Source of the DNA: Azospirillum sp. B510
GTDB taxonomy: Bacteria > Pseudomonadota > Alphaproteobacteria > Azospirillales > Azospirillaceae
Reading direction: 5' to 3'
Assembly (NCBI RefSeq): GCF_000010725.1
Contig: NC_013856.1
Span: 372,001 to 436,000 of the forward strand
Length of the DNA: 64,000 nt
Made by a program: the position numbers and the translations under genes. This document shows, one piece after another, positions 15,945 through 25,449 of the stretch; within the stretch, counting starts at the first letter, position 1, and each line of letters opens with the position of its first letter. The notes below the pieces were generated by a model. It saw only the letters and a program-made list of their open reading frames with translations. It made no database searches and had not been told where the DNA came from.

Positions 15945-18900
15945 ATGGACAGCGCCGTTGAAACCTATCTGCGCCGGATGGCGGAAATCCGCGGAACCGG
16001 GGCGGCGGCGGGCGAGACCTCCTATTACGGCGCGCTTGAAACCCTGCTCAACGAGATCGGCAGGACGCTGAAGCCCAGGGTCATGTGCAACGGGCAGATC
16101 CGCAACCAGGGCGCCGGGCATCCCGATTTCGGCCTGTACACGCAGGACCAGTGCGCCAAGGGCGAACCGAAGAAGGGCCAGGGCGAGACGCCGGAACGCG
16201 GCGTCATCGAGGTGAAGGCGGCCAGCGACGACAGCTGGCAGACCGCCGACGGCGATCAGGTGTCGAAATACTGGAAGCGCTACGGCCTCGTCCTCGTCAC
16301 CAACTACCGGCAGTTCATCATCCTGGGCACCGGCGACCGCGGCCAGCCGGCGAAGCTGGAGAGCTTTTCCCTGTTCGACACCGAGGTCGCGTTCTGGGAG
16401 GCGACGCGCAAGCCGAGAATGGTCGGCCCGGAGCAACGGACCCGCTTCGTCGAGTTCCTGCGCCGCGCGCTGCTGCTCAAGGCGCCGATCACCACCGCCC
16501 GCGATCTGGCGTGGCTGCTGGCGTCCTACGCGCGCGAAGCCCTGGCGCGGGTCGAGGCGGCGGAGCTGCCCGCGCTCGCCATCCTGCAAACGGCGCTCGA
16601 ACAGGCGTTGGGGATGAGGTTCGAGGGAGCGAAGGGCCATCACTTCTTCCGCTCCACCCTGGTCCAGACCCTGTTCTACGGCGTGTTCTCCGCCTGGGTG
16701 ATGTGGTCGCGCCAGCAGCCGCCGGGAAGCAAGGCGCTGTTCGACTGGAAGAGTGCCGGCTGGTCGCTGCATGTGCCGATGGTGCGCAACCTGTATGACC
16801 AGGTGGCGCAGCCGAGCCGGCTCGGGCCGCTCGGCCTGACCGAGGTGCTGAACTGGACCGGCGACGCGCTGGCCCGCGTCGACCGTCCGGCCTTCTTCTC
16901 CGCCTTCGATGCCGGGCAGGCGGTGCAGTATTTCTACGAGCCGTTCCTTGCCGCCTTCGACCCGGAACTGCGCAAGGATCTCGGCGTCTGGTACACGCCG
17001 CCGGAGGTCGTCACCTATATGGTCGAGCGGGTCGACCGGGTGCTGCGCGGCGAACTCGGCGTCAAGGCCGGGCTGGCGGATCCCAGGGTCCATGTGCTTG
17101 ATCCGTGCTGCGGCACCGGGTCCTTCGTGATCGCGGTGCTCGACAAGATCAGGCGCAACCTCGCCGAGGGCGGGGCCGGGGCGCTGACGGCCTTGCGGCT
17201 GAAGGAGGCGGCGACCGAGCGGGTGTTCGGATTCGAGATCATGCCGGCGCCCTTCGTCATCGCCCATTGGCAGATCGGCTTCTTCCTGGCGGCGCTCGGC
17301 GTGCCGCTGGACGGCGCCACGGGGGAGCGTGCCGCCGTCTATCTCACCAACGCGCTGACCGGCTGGGAACCGCCGGCCGAGCCGAAGACCCGCCTGCTGT
17401 TCCCGGAGCTGGAGGCGGAACGCGACGCCGCCGACCATGTGAAGCGGGAGGTGCCGATCCTGGTCATTCTCGGCAACCCGCCCTACAACGCCTTCGCCGG
17501 CACCAGCCCGCCGGGCGAGGATGGGCTGGTCGCCCCCTACAAGGAGGGGCTGGCCAAGGTCTGGGGCATCCGCAAATTCAACCTCGACGACCTTTATGTG
17601 CGCTTCCTGCGGCTGGCCGAACGCCAGATCGGCGAGCGGGCGGACGAGGGCGTCGTCTGCTACATCACCAACCATTCCTATATCGGCGATCCGTCCTATG
17701 TCGTCGCCCGCCAGCGGCTGCTGACCGGTTTCGACCGCATCTGGATCGACGGGCTGAACGGCGACAGCCGGGAAACCGGAAAGCTGACGCCGGACGGCAA
17801 GCCCGACCCGTCGGTCTTCTCGACCGAGTTCAACCGCGAGGGCATCCGCGCCGGCACGGCGGTCGGCCTGTTCGTCCGCACCGCCCGGCACGACCCGCCC
17901 AAAATCCTCTACCGCGATTTCTGGGGAACGGCGAAGCGGGAGGAATTGGCGGCCAGCCTGGACAGCACGGCCTTCGATGCGGCCTACGGCGTCGCGGTTC
18001 CGGAGCCGGGCAACCGCTTCTCGTTCCGTCCGGTCAGCGGCGGCGCCGACAGAGAGAACTGGGCGTCGCTTGTCGAGTTCGGCTCAATCCAGCCTTTGAA
18101 TGGTCTGATGGAAAAGCGTGGCGGCGCGCTGATCGATATCGATCAGGCGAAGCTGTCCGCGAGGATGAGGGCCTACTTCGACCCCGGCCATGATTTCGAC
18201 ACCCTTCTGTCTGGCGGCCACCCGCTTTGCGTCGACGCGGCGCGGTTCGAGGCCCGAACCGCCAGACCGAAGATCCTGGCCGCCGAGACATACGATCCTG
18301 CGAATGTCGTCCGCTATATGATCCGCCCATTTGATGACAGGTTTGCCTATTACTGCAAAACCCGCCCCCTCTGGAACGAGCCAAGGCCGAAGTTATGGGA
18401 TCAGTTTAATAAGAAGAATGCCTTCATCGTCTCCCGTCCAGCCCGTGTCGCCGAGCCGGAGGGCATTCCCATAGTTTATACGTCTTGCCTCGGCGACAAT
18501 GACGCGCTGAGGGGGCATGCCTATTACATGCCCATCCATATCGTCTCGAAAAGTGATGGGTTCCTGCCCGAGGAATTGAAGGCGAACCTGTCGGAGAGGA
18601 TGAAGGACTATCTGGTAAAGATCGGCTTCCCGGCCTCTGAAATCGAGAGCGTGGCTGGCCCGCTTCCGTGGATGCATGCGCTTGCGGTTGTGGCCGCGCC
18701 GAAATATCTGGAGGAGAATCAGGGGGAACTGCAAGGAAATTGGCCGCGTGTGCCGCTGCCCTCGACCAGGGCGGGGCTGGAGGCGTCGGCGGCGCTGGGC
18801 GCGCGGCTCGCGGCCCTGCTCGACACCGAAACAGCGGTGGACGGCGTGGACGCCTTCCCCCTCGATCCGCTCTATCTCCCCTTCGGCGTGATCAGCCGGG

Positions 18901-19364
18901 CCGGGGGCGGGGTGCTCAGGGCGGCCGATCTCGCCGTGACCGCCGGCTGGGGGCGCGCGGACACCAACGGCGTCATGCCGGGCCGGGGCAGGTTGACGGC
19001 CCGCGCCGCCTATGATCCCGCCACCGAGGCGGCGATCCGCAAGGCGCTGGCGAACGCCGCGTTGCCGGCCACCCTGCTGGACCGGCTCGGCCCGCCGGTC
19101 GATGTGCATCTGAACGAGGCGGCCTATTGGGCCGATGTTCCGACCGCCGTCTGGGACTACCGGATCGGCGGCTATCAGGTGATCAAGAAATGGCTGTCCT
19201 ACCGGGAGCGGTCGGTGCTGGGCCGCGACCTGACCATGGACGAGCTGGAGTATGTCACCGCCATGGTCCGCCGCCTCACCGCCATCATCCTGATGGAGCC
19301 GGCCCTCGACGCCAATTACCGCAAGGCCGGCAGCGACGCCTTCGCCTGGACGGCGGCGTCCTGA
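15945..19364 (+). CDS. Single-chain restriction-modification enzyme (type ISP/IIG-like: nuclease, N6-adenine methylase, specificity region)
   Basis: 1139 residues from ATG 15945, preceded by GGGGGGAG. A PD-(D/E)xK nuclease is suggested near the N-terminus: PD at 60-61, E89-V-K91, and a QxxxY motif at 105-109. A helical linker follows, then an N6-adenine methylase core with motif I LDPCCGTGSF (about 385-394) and the catalytic NPPY motif (511-514). The C-terminal third matches the target-recognition region of type ISP enzymes. No SF2 helicase motifs are visible, unlike the longer ISP enzymes, so it resembles a compact type IIG enzyme. Its role is cutting unmodified foreign DNA while methylating self. 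It stands alone. The stretch 18060-18740 has visibly lower GC and different codon use. Confidence 0.85.
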   Translation: MDSAVETYLRRMAEIRGTGAAAGETSYYGALETLLNEIGRTLKPRVMCNGQIRNQGAGHPDFGLYTQDQCAKGEPKKGQGETPERGVIEVKAASDDSWQTADGDQVSKYWKRYGLVLVTNYRQFIILGTGDRGQPAKLESFSLFDTEVAFWEATRKPRMVGPEQRTRFVEFLRRALLLKAPITTARDLAWLLASYAREALARVEAAELPALAILQTALEQALGMRFEGAKGHHFFRSTLVQTLFYGVFSAWVMWSRQQPPGSKALFDWKSAGWSLHVPMVRNLYDQVAQPSRLGPLGLTEVLNWTGDALARVDRPAFFSAFDAGQAVQYFYEPFLAAFDPELRKDLGVWYTPPEVVTYMVERVDRVLRGELGVKAGLADPRVHVLDPCCGTGSFVIAVLDKIRRNLAEGGAGALTALRLKEAATERVFGFEIMPAPFVIAHWQIGFFLAALGVPLDGATGERAAVYLTNALTGWEPPAEPKTRLLFPELEAERDAADHVKREVPILVILGNPPYNAFAGTSPPGEDGLVAPYKEGLAKVWGIRKFNLDDLYVRFLRLAERQIGERADEGVVCYITNHSYIGDPSYVVARQRLLTGFDRIWIDGLNGDSRETGKLTPDGKPDPSVFSTEFNREGIRAGTAVGLFVRTARHDPPKILYRDFWGTAKREELAASLDSTAFDAAYGVAVPEPGNRFSFRPVSGGADRENWASLVEFGSIQPLNGLMEKRGGALIDIDQAKLSARMRAYFDPGHDFDTLLSGGHPLCVDAARFEARTARPKILAAETYDPANVVRYMIRPFDDRFAYYCKTRPLWNEPRPKLWDQFNKKNAFIVSRPARVAEPEGIPIVYTSCLGDNDALRGHAYYMPIHIVSKSDGFLPEELKANLSERMKDYLVKIGFPASEIESVAGPLPWMHALAVVAAPKYLEENQGELQGNWPRVPLPSTRAGLEASAALGARLAALLDTETAVDGVDAFPLDPLYLPFGVISRAGGGVLRAADLAVTAGWGRADTNGVMPGRGRLTARAAYDPATEAAIRKALANAALPATLLDRLGPPVDVHLNEAAYWADVPTAVWDYRIGGYQVIKKWLSYRERSVLGRDLTMDELEYVTAMVRRLTAIILMEPALDANYRKAGSDAFAWTAAS

Positions 19365-19403
19365 ACGCCGCCGGACCGCTCCGCTGACACCGGCGACCAC
19401 CGC

Positions 19404-20345
19404 TTACCCGAGCAGCGCCGTCACCTCCGCCAGCGTCGGCGCCGAATCGGCCGCCCCGGCGCGGGTGGTGGCGAGCGCGCCGCAGGCGGAGGCGAAGCGT
19501 ACGGCGGCGGCCAGATCGTCGCCGCGCGCCAGGGCGAAGGCCAGACCGCCGTTGAAGCAGTCGCCCGCCGCCACCGTGTCGATCGGGTTCACCGGGAAGG
19601 GCGGCAGATAGCCCTGCTGGCCCGGCCCCCGGTAATAGAGGCCCTTGCCCCCCATCTTGACGATGGCGATCGACAGGCCGCACCCGATCAGCCGGTCGGC
19701 GGCGGCGGCGGCCTCCTCCGGGCTGGTCGGCCGCAGCCCGACCAGGGATTCGGTCTCGGTCTCGTTGGGGGTCATGGCGTCGACCGCCTGGAAGACCTCC
19801 GCCGCCAGCCCGCCGCGCGGCGCCGGGGCGGGGTCGAGGATGACGCGCCCGCCACCGGCCCGCACCGCCGCCGCCGCCGCCAGACCGGCGGCGAGCGGGG
19901 TCTCCAGCTGAAGCAGCAGGATGGCGGAGGACGCGAACAGCGGGGCGGCCCGCGCGGCATCCTCGGCGCTCACCGCCATGTTGGCGCCGCCGACGACGGT
20001 GATGCAGTTCTCGCCCGAGGCTTCGACGCCGATCACCGCGATGCCGGTGGGATGGTCCGGATCCGCCGACAGATGGCTGGTCCGCACGCCGAAGCCGGCC
20101 AGCCGGCCGCGCGCCATCTCGCCGAAGGCGTCGTCGCCGGTGCGGCCGACCATCTCGACCTGACCGCCCAGACGGGCGGCGGCGGCGGCCTGGTTGGCGC
20201 CCTTGCCGCCCAGCCCCATGGCGTAGCCGCCGCCATGCACGGTCTCGCCCGGACGGGGCAGCCGGTCGGAATAGGCGCAGACGTCGATGTTGACGCTGCC
20301 GAAGACGGTGATGGGGCGGCCGATGAAGGAAGGGGTCTTGGTCAT
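19404..20345 (-). CDS. rbsK: Ribokinase
   Basis: 313 residues, PfkB family. The N-terminal sugar-binding signature is GGKGANQAAAAARLG and the C-terminal ATP/anion-hole signature NPIDTVAAGDCFNGG contains the catalytic Asp; the AAGD form is the one found in E. coli RbsK. It phosphorylates ribose to ribose-5-phosphate in the cytoplasm. ATG 20345 overlaps the stop of rbsR by four bases (ATGA), so the two are translationally coupled. It is the last gene of the rbsDACBRK operon and converges on the restriction-modification gene. Confidence 0.95.
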   Translation of the reverse strand: MTKTPSFIGRPITVFGSVNIDVCAYSDRLPRPGETVHGGGYAMGLGGKGANQAAAAARLGGQVEMVGRTGDDAFGEMARGRLAGFGVRTSHLSADPDHPTGIAVIGVEASGENCITVVGGANMAVSAEDAARAAPLFASSAILLLQLETPLAAGLAAAAAVRAGGGRVILDPAPAPRGGLAAEVFQAVDAMTPNETETESLVGLRPTSPEEAAAAADRLIGCGLSIAIVKMGGKGLYYRGPGQQGYLPPFPVNPIDTVAAGDCFNGGLAFALARGDDLAAAVRFASACGALATTRAGAADSAPTLAEVTALLG

Positions 20346-21358
20346 GAAAGCCTCTCGCGGGGCCGCCCGACCGAGGCGCGCAGCACGAGGTCGGGCGGCA
20401 GGGACAGCAGGTCCGGCAGGGGCCGGCCGTCTTCCAGATGGTCGATCAGAAGCTCCGCCGCGCGGGCGCCCAGCAGGTCCGCCGACTGGCGGATGGTGGA
20501 CAGCGGCGGGGTGAGATAGGCGGCCAGTTCGATGTCGTCATAGCCCAGAACCGACAGCCGGCCGGGAACCGGCAGCCCGCGCTCGGCGGCGGCGCGCAGC
20601 ACGCCGGCCGCCATCAGGTCGTTGAAGGCGAAGACCGCCTCCGGCGCCTGTCCGGCGTCGAGCAGGGCGGCCGCGGCGGCATAGCCGCCGGCGATGGTCA
20701 GGTCGGCCTCGCGCAGCAGCGCGGGATCAAGCGTCAGCCCGGCCCGGCCCAACTCCTCGACGAAGCCGGCCAGCCGGGCGCGGGAACGCGGATGGCGCCC
20801 CGGCCCGGTGACGCAGGCGATGCGGCGGAATCCGCGCTCCGCCAGCAGCCGGGCGGCCAGCCGCCCGCCCATCACCGAATCGTCGGTCACCGCGCAGGCG
20901 CCCGGACGCGGATCGGTGTCGAGCAGCAGCAGCGGCAGGCCGGGCGCGCGGGCCTGGACATCGTCGAGAAAGCCGGGATCGGCGTTGCTGGTCATCACCG
21001 CCAACCCGTCGATCCGCCGGTTGTGCAGCGCCTCGAAGGCGCGGAGCTGCCTGCCCGGCACGTCGTCGGTGTTGCACAGGATCAGGCTGTAGCCGCGGTC
21101 GGAACTGACCGTCTCCAGCCCATGGATGACATGGGCGAAGAAGGGGTTGGAGCTGGCGGTGACGATCATCCCCAGCGTGCGGGTGCGGTTGCCCTTCAGC
21201 GCGCGGGCGATGCCGTTCGGCATGTAGCCCAGCCGGTCGATGACGGCGCGCACCAGCCGTTCGGTTTCCGGCGCCACGAAGCGGGTGGCGTTGATGACGT
21301 GGGAGACGGTGCTCATCGACACGCCGGCCTCGCGGGCCACATCCCTGATCGTCACCAT
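20342..21358 (-). CDS. rbsR: LacI-family repressor of the ribose operon
   Basis: 338 residues from ATG 21358; the frame is open to 21421 but MVTIRDVAREAGVSMSTVSH is the exact LacI-type start. The DNA-binding head includes a hinge helix ending in GIARALKGNRTRTLG. The periplasmic-binding-protein-like core has ASSNPFFAHVIHGLE, SVMGGRLAARLLAERGFRR and VFAFNDLMAAGVLRA, then a late VLGYDDIELAAYLTPPLST. It should bind the perfect 20-bp palindrome at 25333-25352 upstream of rbsD and be induced by ribose. Here the regulator is embedded between rbsB and rbsK. Confidence 0.93.
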   Translation of the reverse strand: MVTIRDVAREAGVSMSTVSHVINATRFVAPETERLVRAVIDRLGYMPNGIARALKGNRTRTLGMIVTASSNPFFAHVIHGLETVSSDRGYSLILCNTDDVPGRQLRAFEALHNRRIDGLAVMTSNADPGFLDDVQARAPGLPLLLLDTDPRPGACAVTDDSVMGGRLAARLLAERGFRRIACVTGPGRHPRSRARLAGFVEELGRAGLTLDPALLREADLTIAGGYAAAAALLDAGQAPEAVFAFNDLMAAGVLRAAAERGLPVPGRLSVLGYDDIELAAYLTPPLSTIRQSADLLGARAAELLIDHLEDGRPLPDLLSLPPDLVLRASVGRPRERLS

Positions 21359-21441
21359 GCCGCCGCTCCCGAACCTGTCCCCCAAGCGCGGTCCCCCCGC
21401 CGGCACGGCCGTCGCGGCCATGCCGGCGGGGAGGCCGTGCG

Positions 21442-22323
21442 TTACTTCGCCACCAGCTTCAGCTCGACCGGGGTGAAGGCCGGGACCGTCTCGCCCTTCA
21501 GCACCTTGTCGGCGGTCTCGACACCCTTCTCGCCGATCAGACCGGCCTGCTGGGCGACCGAGGCGGTCAGGGTGCCGGCGCTGATGGCGGCGACGCCCTC
21601 GTCGGTGCCGTCGAAGCCGACCACCGGGATCTTGCGGCCCGACGCCTGCACCGCCTTGGCCGCGCCCAGCGCCATCTCGTCATTGTGGGCGAACACGACG
21701 TCGATCTTCTGCTGGGCCTGGAGGATGTTCTCCATGACGTTCAGCGCCTTGGTGCGGTCGAAGTCGGCCGGCTGGCTCGCCACCACCTTGATGCCGGCGG
21801 CCTTGTCGACCACCTCGTGGAAGCCCTTGCCGCGGTCGCGGGCGGCGGACGCGCCCGGCAGGCCCTGCAACTCGACGACGGCGCCCTGGCCCTTCAGCAT
21901 GTCGACCACCAGCTGCCCGGCCATGCGGCCGCCCGCCACATTGTCGGACGCGATGTGCGACACGACCTCGCCGCCATTGGCCGAACGGTCGAGCGTCACC
22001 ACCGGGATCTTGGCGCGGTTGGCCGAACGGACCGCCGAGCGCACCGCGTCGGAATCGGTCGGGTTGACCAGCAGCAGCTTGACCTTCTTGTTCACCACAT
22101 CCTCGACATTGGCCAGCTCCTTGGCCGGGTCGTTCTGGGAATCGAGGACCAGCAGATTGTAGCCGAGCGCCTTGGCCTTGCTCTCCGCCCCGTTCTTCAA
22201 CGTGACGAAGAAGGGGTTGTTGAGGGTCGAGACGACGAGCGCGATGGTGTCGGCCGCCTGGGCGCTGGCCGAGGCGAACAGGGCGGTGGCGGCAACGGTG
22301 GTGGCGGTCAGAAGCTTGCGCAT
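21442..22323 (-). CDS. rbsB: D-ribose ABC transporter, substrate-binding protein
   Basis: 293 residues from ATG 22323, with AGGAAGGA upstream. A Sec signal peptide is clear: a Lys/Arg start, a hydrophobic core LLTATTVAATALFASASAQA, and cleavage before ADTIALVVSTLNNPFF. The mature protein has the RbsB-like features NPTDSDAVRSAVRSANRAKI, VVTLDRSANGGEVVSHIASD and VVGFDGTDEGVAAISAG. It captures ribose in the periplasm for RbsAC. It follows rbsC by 66 bp. Confidence 0.95.
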   Translation of the reverse strand: MRKLLTATTVAATALFASASAQAADTIALVVSTLNNPFFVTLKNGAESKAKALGYNLLVLDSQNDPAKELANVEDVVNKKVKLLLVNPTDSDAVRSAVRSANRAKIPVVTLDRSANGGEVVSHIASDNVAGGRMAGQLVVDMLKGQGAVVELQGLPGASAARDRGKGFHEVVDKAAGIKVVASQPADFDRTKALNVMENILQAQQKIDVVFAHNDEMALGAAKAVQASGRKIPVVGFDGTDEGVAAISAGTLTASVAQQAGLIGEKGVETADKVLKGETVPAFTPVELKLVAK

Positions 22324-22389
22324 GGCTGGTTTTTCCTTCCTCAACGTTCTTGTTCGTGCAGATGGGGCCGAGCGGGGGAAACGGTCGCC

Positions 22390-23331
22390 TTACGACGACT
22401 TGCGGCTGTCGGCGAGCACCGCGAGCAGGATGACCGCACCCTTCGCGATCATCTGGTAATAGGAGGAGACGTCCATCAGGTTCAGCGCGTTGTTCAGCAC
22501 CCCGATGATGAGGGCGCCGACCAGCGTGCCGAACAGGGTGCCCTTGCCGCCCGACAGGCTGGTGCCGCCGACCACCACGGCGGCGATGGCGTCCAGCTCG
22601 TAACCGGCGCCGGCGGTCGGCTGCGCGCTTTCCAGCCGGGCGGTCAGGATGACGCCGGCCAGCGCGGCCAGCAGGCCCGACAGGGCGTAGATCGTGGTCT
22701 TCTCGACATTGACGCGGATGCCCGACAGCCGGGCCACCACCTCGTTGCCGCCGACCGCGTAGGTGTAGCGGCCGAAGCGGGTCCGGGTCAGGACGAGGCC
22801 GCAGACGGCGAAGACGACGGCCGCGACCACCACCGGCACCGGAATGCCGAGCAGATAGCCGCCGCCGACGCTCCAGAAGGCGTCGGCCGCGGCACCGGTC
22901 CCGGTGGTGATCGGCCGCCCGTCGGTGAACACCAGCGTGGCGCCGCGCAGCATGGTCATGGCGACCAGCGTGGCGACGAAGGGCTGCACGCCGCCGGTGC
23001 CGACGACGATGCCGTTCACGGCACCCAGCCCGGCACCCAGCAGCAGGGTGAGCGGAATGGCGAGCCAGATCGACATATCCCCCGCCACCAGCCAGGCGCA
23101 GACCGCGCCGCAGAAGGCGAGGACCGAGCCGACCGACAGGTCGATGCCGCCGGACAGGATGACATAGGTCATGCCCACCGCGATCACCGCGTTGATCGAG
23201 GTCTGCCGCAGGATGTTCAGCAGATTGTCGATGGTCATGAAGCTGGGGCTGAGAATGGCGACAACCGCCATCAGCACGACCAGACCGACCAGCGGCTTGT
23301 TGCGGGACAGGAAGCGTATCAGCATGGTCAT
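22390..23331 (-). CDS. rbsC: D-ribose ABC transporter, permease
   Basis: 313 residues from ATG 23331. About eight to ten hydrophobic segments, with LSGGIDLSVGSVLAFCGAVC around residue 70 and VGGTSLSGGKGTLFGTLVGA near residue 260, both RbsC-family signatures (the latter contacts the ATPase). It forms the inner-membrane channel for ribose together with RbsA. It starts 20 bp after the rbsA stop. Confidence 0.95.
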   Translation of the reverse strand: MTMLIRFLSRNKPLVGLVVLMAVVAILSPSFMTIDNLLNILRQTSINAVIAVGMTYVILSGGIDLSVGSVLAFCGAVCAWLVAGDMSIWLAIPLTLLLGAGLGAVNGIVVGTGGVQPFVATLVAMTMLRGATLVFTDGRPITTGTGAAADAFWSVGGGYLLGIPVPVVVAAVVFAVCGLVLTRTRFGRYTYAVGGNEVVARLSGIRVNVEKTTIYALSGLLAALAGVILTARLESAQPTAGAGYELDAIAAVVVGGTSLSGGKGTLFGTLVGALIIGVLNNALNLMDVSSYYQMIAKGAVILLAVLADSRKSS

Positions 23332-23351
23332 CGTCGTCTCTCTTCCTGCCC

Positions 23352-24848
23352 TCATCCGATGGCGCAGGCCATGATCTTTTCCTGGGTCGCCTCGTCGCGG
23401 CCGAAACGGCCGGTGATCCGCCCGCCCGCCATGACGAGGATGCGGTCGGACAGGCCCAGCAGTTCCGGCATGTCCGACGACATCAGCAGGATGCACAGGC
23501 CCTGTGCCTTCAGGCCGTTGATCAGCCCGTAGATTTCCCGGCGGGCGCCGACATCGACGCCGCGCGTCGGCTCGTCGAGGATCACGATTTTCGGCGACAG
23601 CATCAGCGCCTTGGCCAGCGAGATCTTCTGTTGGTTGCCGCCCGACAGCGTCCGCACCTCCGCCCCGATGCCATGCGCCTTGACCGAGAAGGCGGCCATG
23701 AAGCGGTCGATGGCGGAGCGCTCGTCAGACTGGCGGACGACGCCGGCGGGGCCGCAGAGCCGCTTCAAGGCGGCCAGCGACATGTTGGTGCGGATGGAAT
23801 GGGACTGGATCAGCCCCTCCGCCTTGCGGTCCTCGGGCACATAGGCGATGCCGGCGGCCACCCCGTCGCGGGGATGGCGCAACCGCACCTCGGCGCCATC
23901 GACACGGACGCGGCCGGCGCGCAGCCGGCTGGCGCCGAAGATCGCCTTGCCCAGTTCGGTCCGCCCGGCGCCCATCAGCCCGGCGAAGCCCAGGATCTCA
24001 CCGCCGGCGGCGGTGAAGCCGACGTCGTTCACCCCCTCGGCGCTCACCCCCTCCACCGCCAGCCGTTCCGGCCCGGCGGGGCAGGGCAGATAGGGATACT
24101 GGTCGCTGATCGAGCGGCCGACCATGTGGCGGATCAGCGCTGCCTCGTCCAGATCGGCGACGGCGCCGCGATGGACCATGTGGCCGTCGCGCAGCACGGT
24201 GACGCTGTCGCACAGCGCGAAGATCTCGCCCAGCCGGTGCGAGATGTAGACGATGCCCTTGCCCTCGGCCTTCAGGCCGCGGATCACCTCGAACAGCACG
24301 GCGGTCTCGACGTCGGTCAGGGCGTCGGTCGGCTCGTCCATGATGATGAGTTCGGCGTTCAGCGACAGGGCGCGGGCGATCTCGACCATCTGCTGCTGGC
24401 CGACGCTGAGGCTGCCGACCGGACGGTCGGGGTCGATGGTCTGCCGCAGCCGCCGCAACAGCGCCGCCGCCTCGCGCCGCATGCGGGCGCGGTCGATCAG
24501 CCCCAGCCGGTTCAGCGGCTCGCGCCCCAGCCAGATGTTGTCGGACACCGACAGGTGGGGCAGCAGGTTCAGTTCCTGGTGGATCATGGCGATGCCGGCG
24601 TCGATCGCCTGCCTCGGCGCGGTGAAGCTGACCGCCCGCCCGCGGAACATCATCGCCGACGCCGAATCCGGCGGAATGATGCCGGTGACGATGCGCATCA
24701 GCGTCGATTTGCCGGCGCCATTCTCGCCGATCAGGGCCATGACCTCGCCGCCGCGCAGGCGGAAATCCACCCCGTCCAGCACCGTGACGCCGTTGAACCC
24801 CTTGCCGACCCCCTGGAGGTCGAGCAGGAACCCGGTGTTGGGATCCAT
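23352..24848 (-). CDS. rbsA: D-ribose ABC transporter, tandem ATP-binding protein
   Basis: 498 residues from ATG 24848. Two ABC domains: the first has Walker A GENGAGKST, signature LSVGQQQMVEIARAL and Walker B LIIMDEP. The second has a degenerate Walker A (GLMGAGRTE), signature LSGGNQQKISLAKAL and IVILDEPTRGVDVG. This asymmetry is normal for RbsA/MglA-type ATPases. It powers ribose import on the cytoplasmic face of the membrane. It follows rbsD by 14 bp. Confidence 0.96.
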   Translation of the reverse strand: MDPNTGFLLDLQGVGKGFNGVTVLDGVDFRLRGGEVMALIGENGAGKSTLMRIVTGIIPPDSASAMMFRGRAVSFTAPRQAIDAGIAMIHQELNLLPHLSVSDNIWLGREPLNRLGLIDRARMRREAAALLRRLRQTIDPDRPVGSLSVGQQQMVEIARALSLNAELIIMDEPTDALTDVETAVLFEVIRGLKAEGKGIVYISHRLGEIFALCDSVTVLRDGHMVHRGAVADLDEAALIRHMVGRSISDQYPYLPCPAGPERLAVEGVSAEGVNDVGFTAAGGEILGFAGLMGAGRTELGKAIFGASRLRAGRVRVDGAEVRLRHPRDGVAAGIAYVPEDRKAEGLIQSHSIRTNMSLAALKRLCGPAGVVRQSDERSAIDRFMAAFSVKAHGIGAEVRTLSGGNQQKISLAKALMLSPKIVILDEPTRGVDVGARREIYGLINGLKAQGLCILLMSSDMPELLGLSDRILVMAGGRITGRFGRDEATQEKIMACAIG

Positions 24849-24862
24849 GTCGCCCCCGTGGG

Positions 24863-25282
24863 TCAGAAGGTTACGCCGGAATAGAGCAGGATGTTGGCGT
24901 AGGGGGAGCATTCGCCCGTGCGCACCACGGCGGCCGACGCGACCGTCAGCCGCTTGAACTCCTCATGCGCGACCTCCTCCAGCGCGATGGCGCGGCCCTG
25001 GGCCGCCGCCATGCGGTCCAGCCGCTCGGCCAATGCCGCGCGCAGGGAAGGATTCACCGTGGCCATTTCGGAGGCGATCACCGCGCGCTCGACCATCATC
25101 TCCCCGGCGACGGCGTCGAGGAGCTGAAGGAAGGAGGGCAGGCCCGGCGTCACCGCCAGATCGATGCGCTGCGGACCGGCGGGGATCGGCAGTCCGGCGT
25201 CGGCGATGGTCAACGCCTGCGTATGGCCCAGCGTCGCGATGGCGTGGCTGAGCGGGGCATTGAGAAGGCCGATCCGTTTCAT
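24863..25282 (-). CDS. rbsD: D-ribose pyranase
   Basis: 139 residues from ATG 25282, the full length of the RbsD family. MKRIGLLNAPLSHAIATLGH near the start, then the DAGLPIPAG loop, and a C-terminal TGECSPYANILLYSGV are conserved family elements. The enzyme interconverts pyranose and furanose forms of ribose so that ribokinase gets its substrate. It is the first gene of the operon, 50 bp downstream of the LacI-type operator. Confidence 0.93.
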   Translation of the reverse strand: MKRIGLLNAPLSHAIATLGHTQALTIADAGLPIPAGPQRIDLAVTPGLPSFLQLLDAVAGEMMVERAVIASEMATVNPSLRAALAERLDRMAAAQGRAIALEEVAHEEFKRLTVASAAVVRTGECSPYANILLYSGVTF

Positions 25283-25332
25283 GGCGAGGCAGGCTCCAGC
25301 AGGGCGATACGAGCGGGAGCCTAGCGTTATCG

Positions 25333-25352
25333 AAACGTTTGCGCAAACGTTT
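25333..25352. promoter_or_regulatory. RbsR (LacI-type) operator
   Basis: AAACGTTTGCGCAAACGTTT is a perfect 20-bp palindrome containing overlapping CGTTTGCGCAAACG elements, the classical CG-centred LacI/GalR operator type. It lies 50 bp upstream of rbsD and just before a plausible minus-strand promoter region, so RbsR bound here would block the operon. Confidence 0.8.
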
Positions 25353-25449
25353 GCGGTGCTGCGCCGCACCAATTCGGTGCCGCGTGGCGGCATGACGCGC
25401 CGGACCGTCGAGGGAGACGGCCCGGAGCACCTTTACCCATGCTGCGGGA

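Noticed and set aside
15732..17891. Minus-strand open frame of 719 codons
   Set aside because: Opposite the restriction-modification gene, whose PD-ExK and NPPY motifs establish the coding strand.
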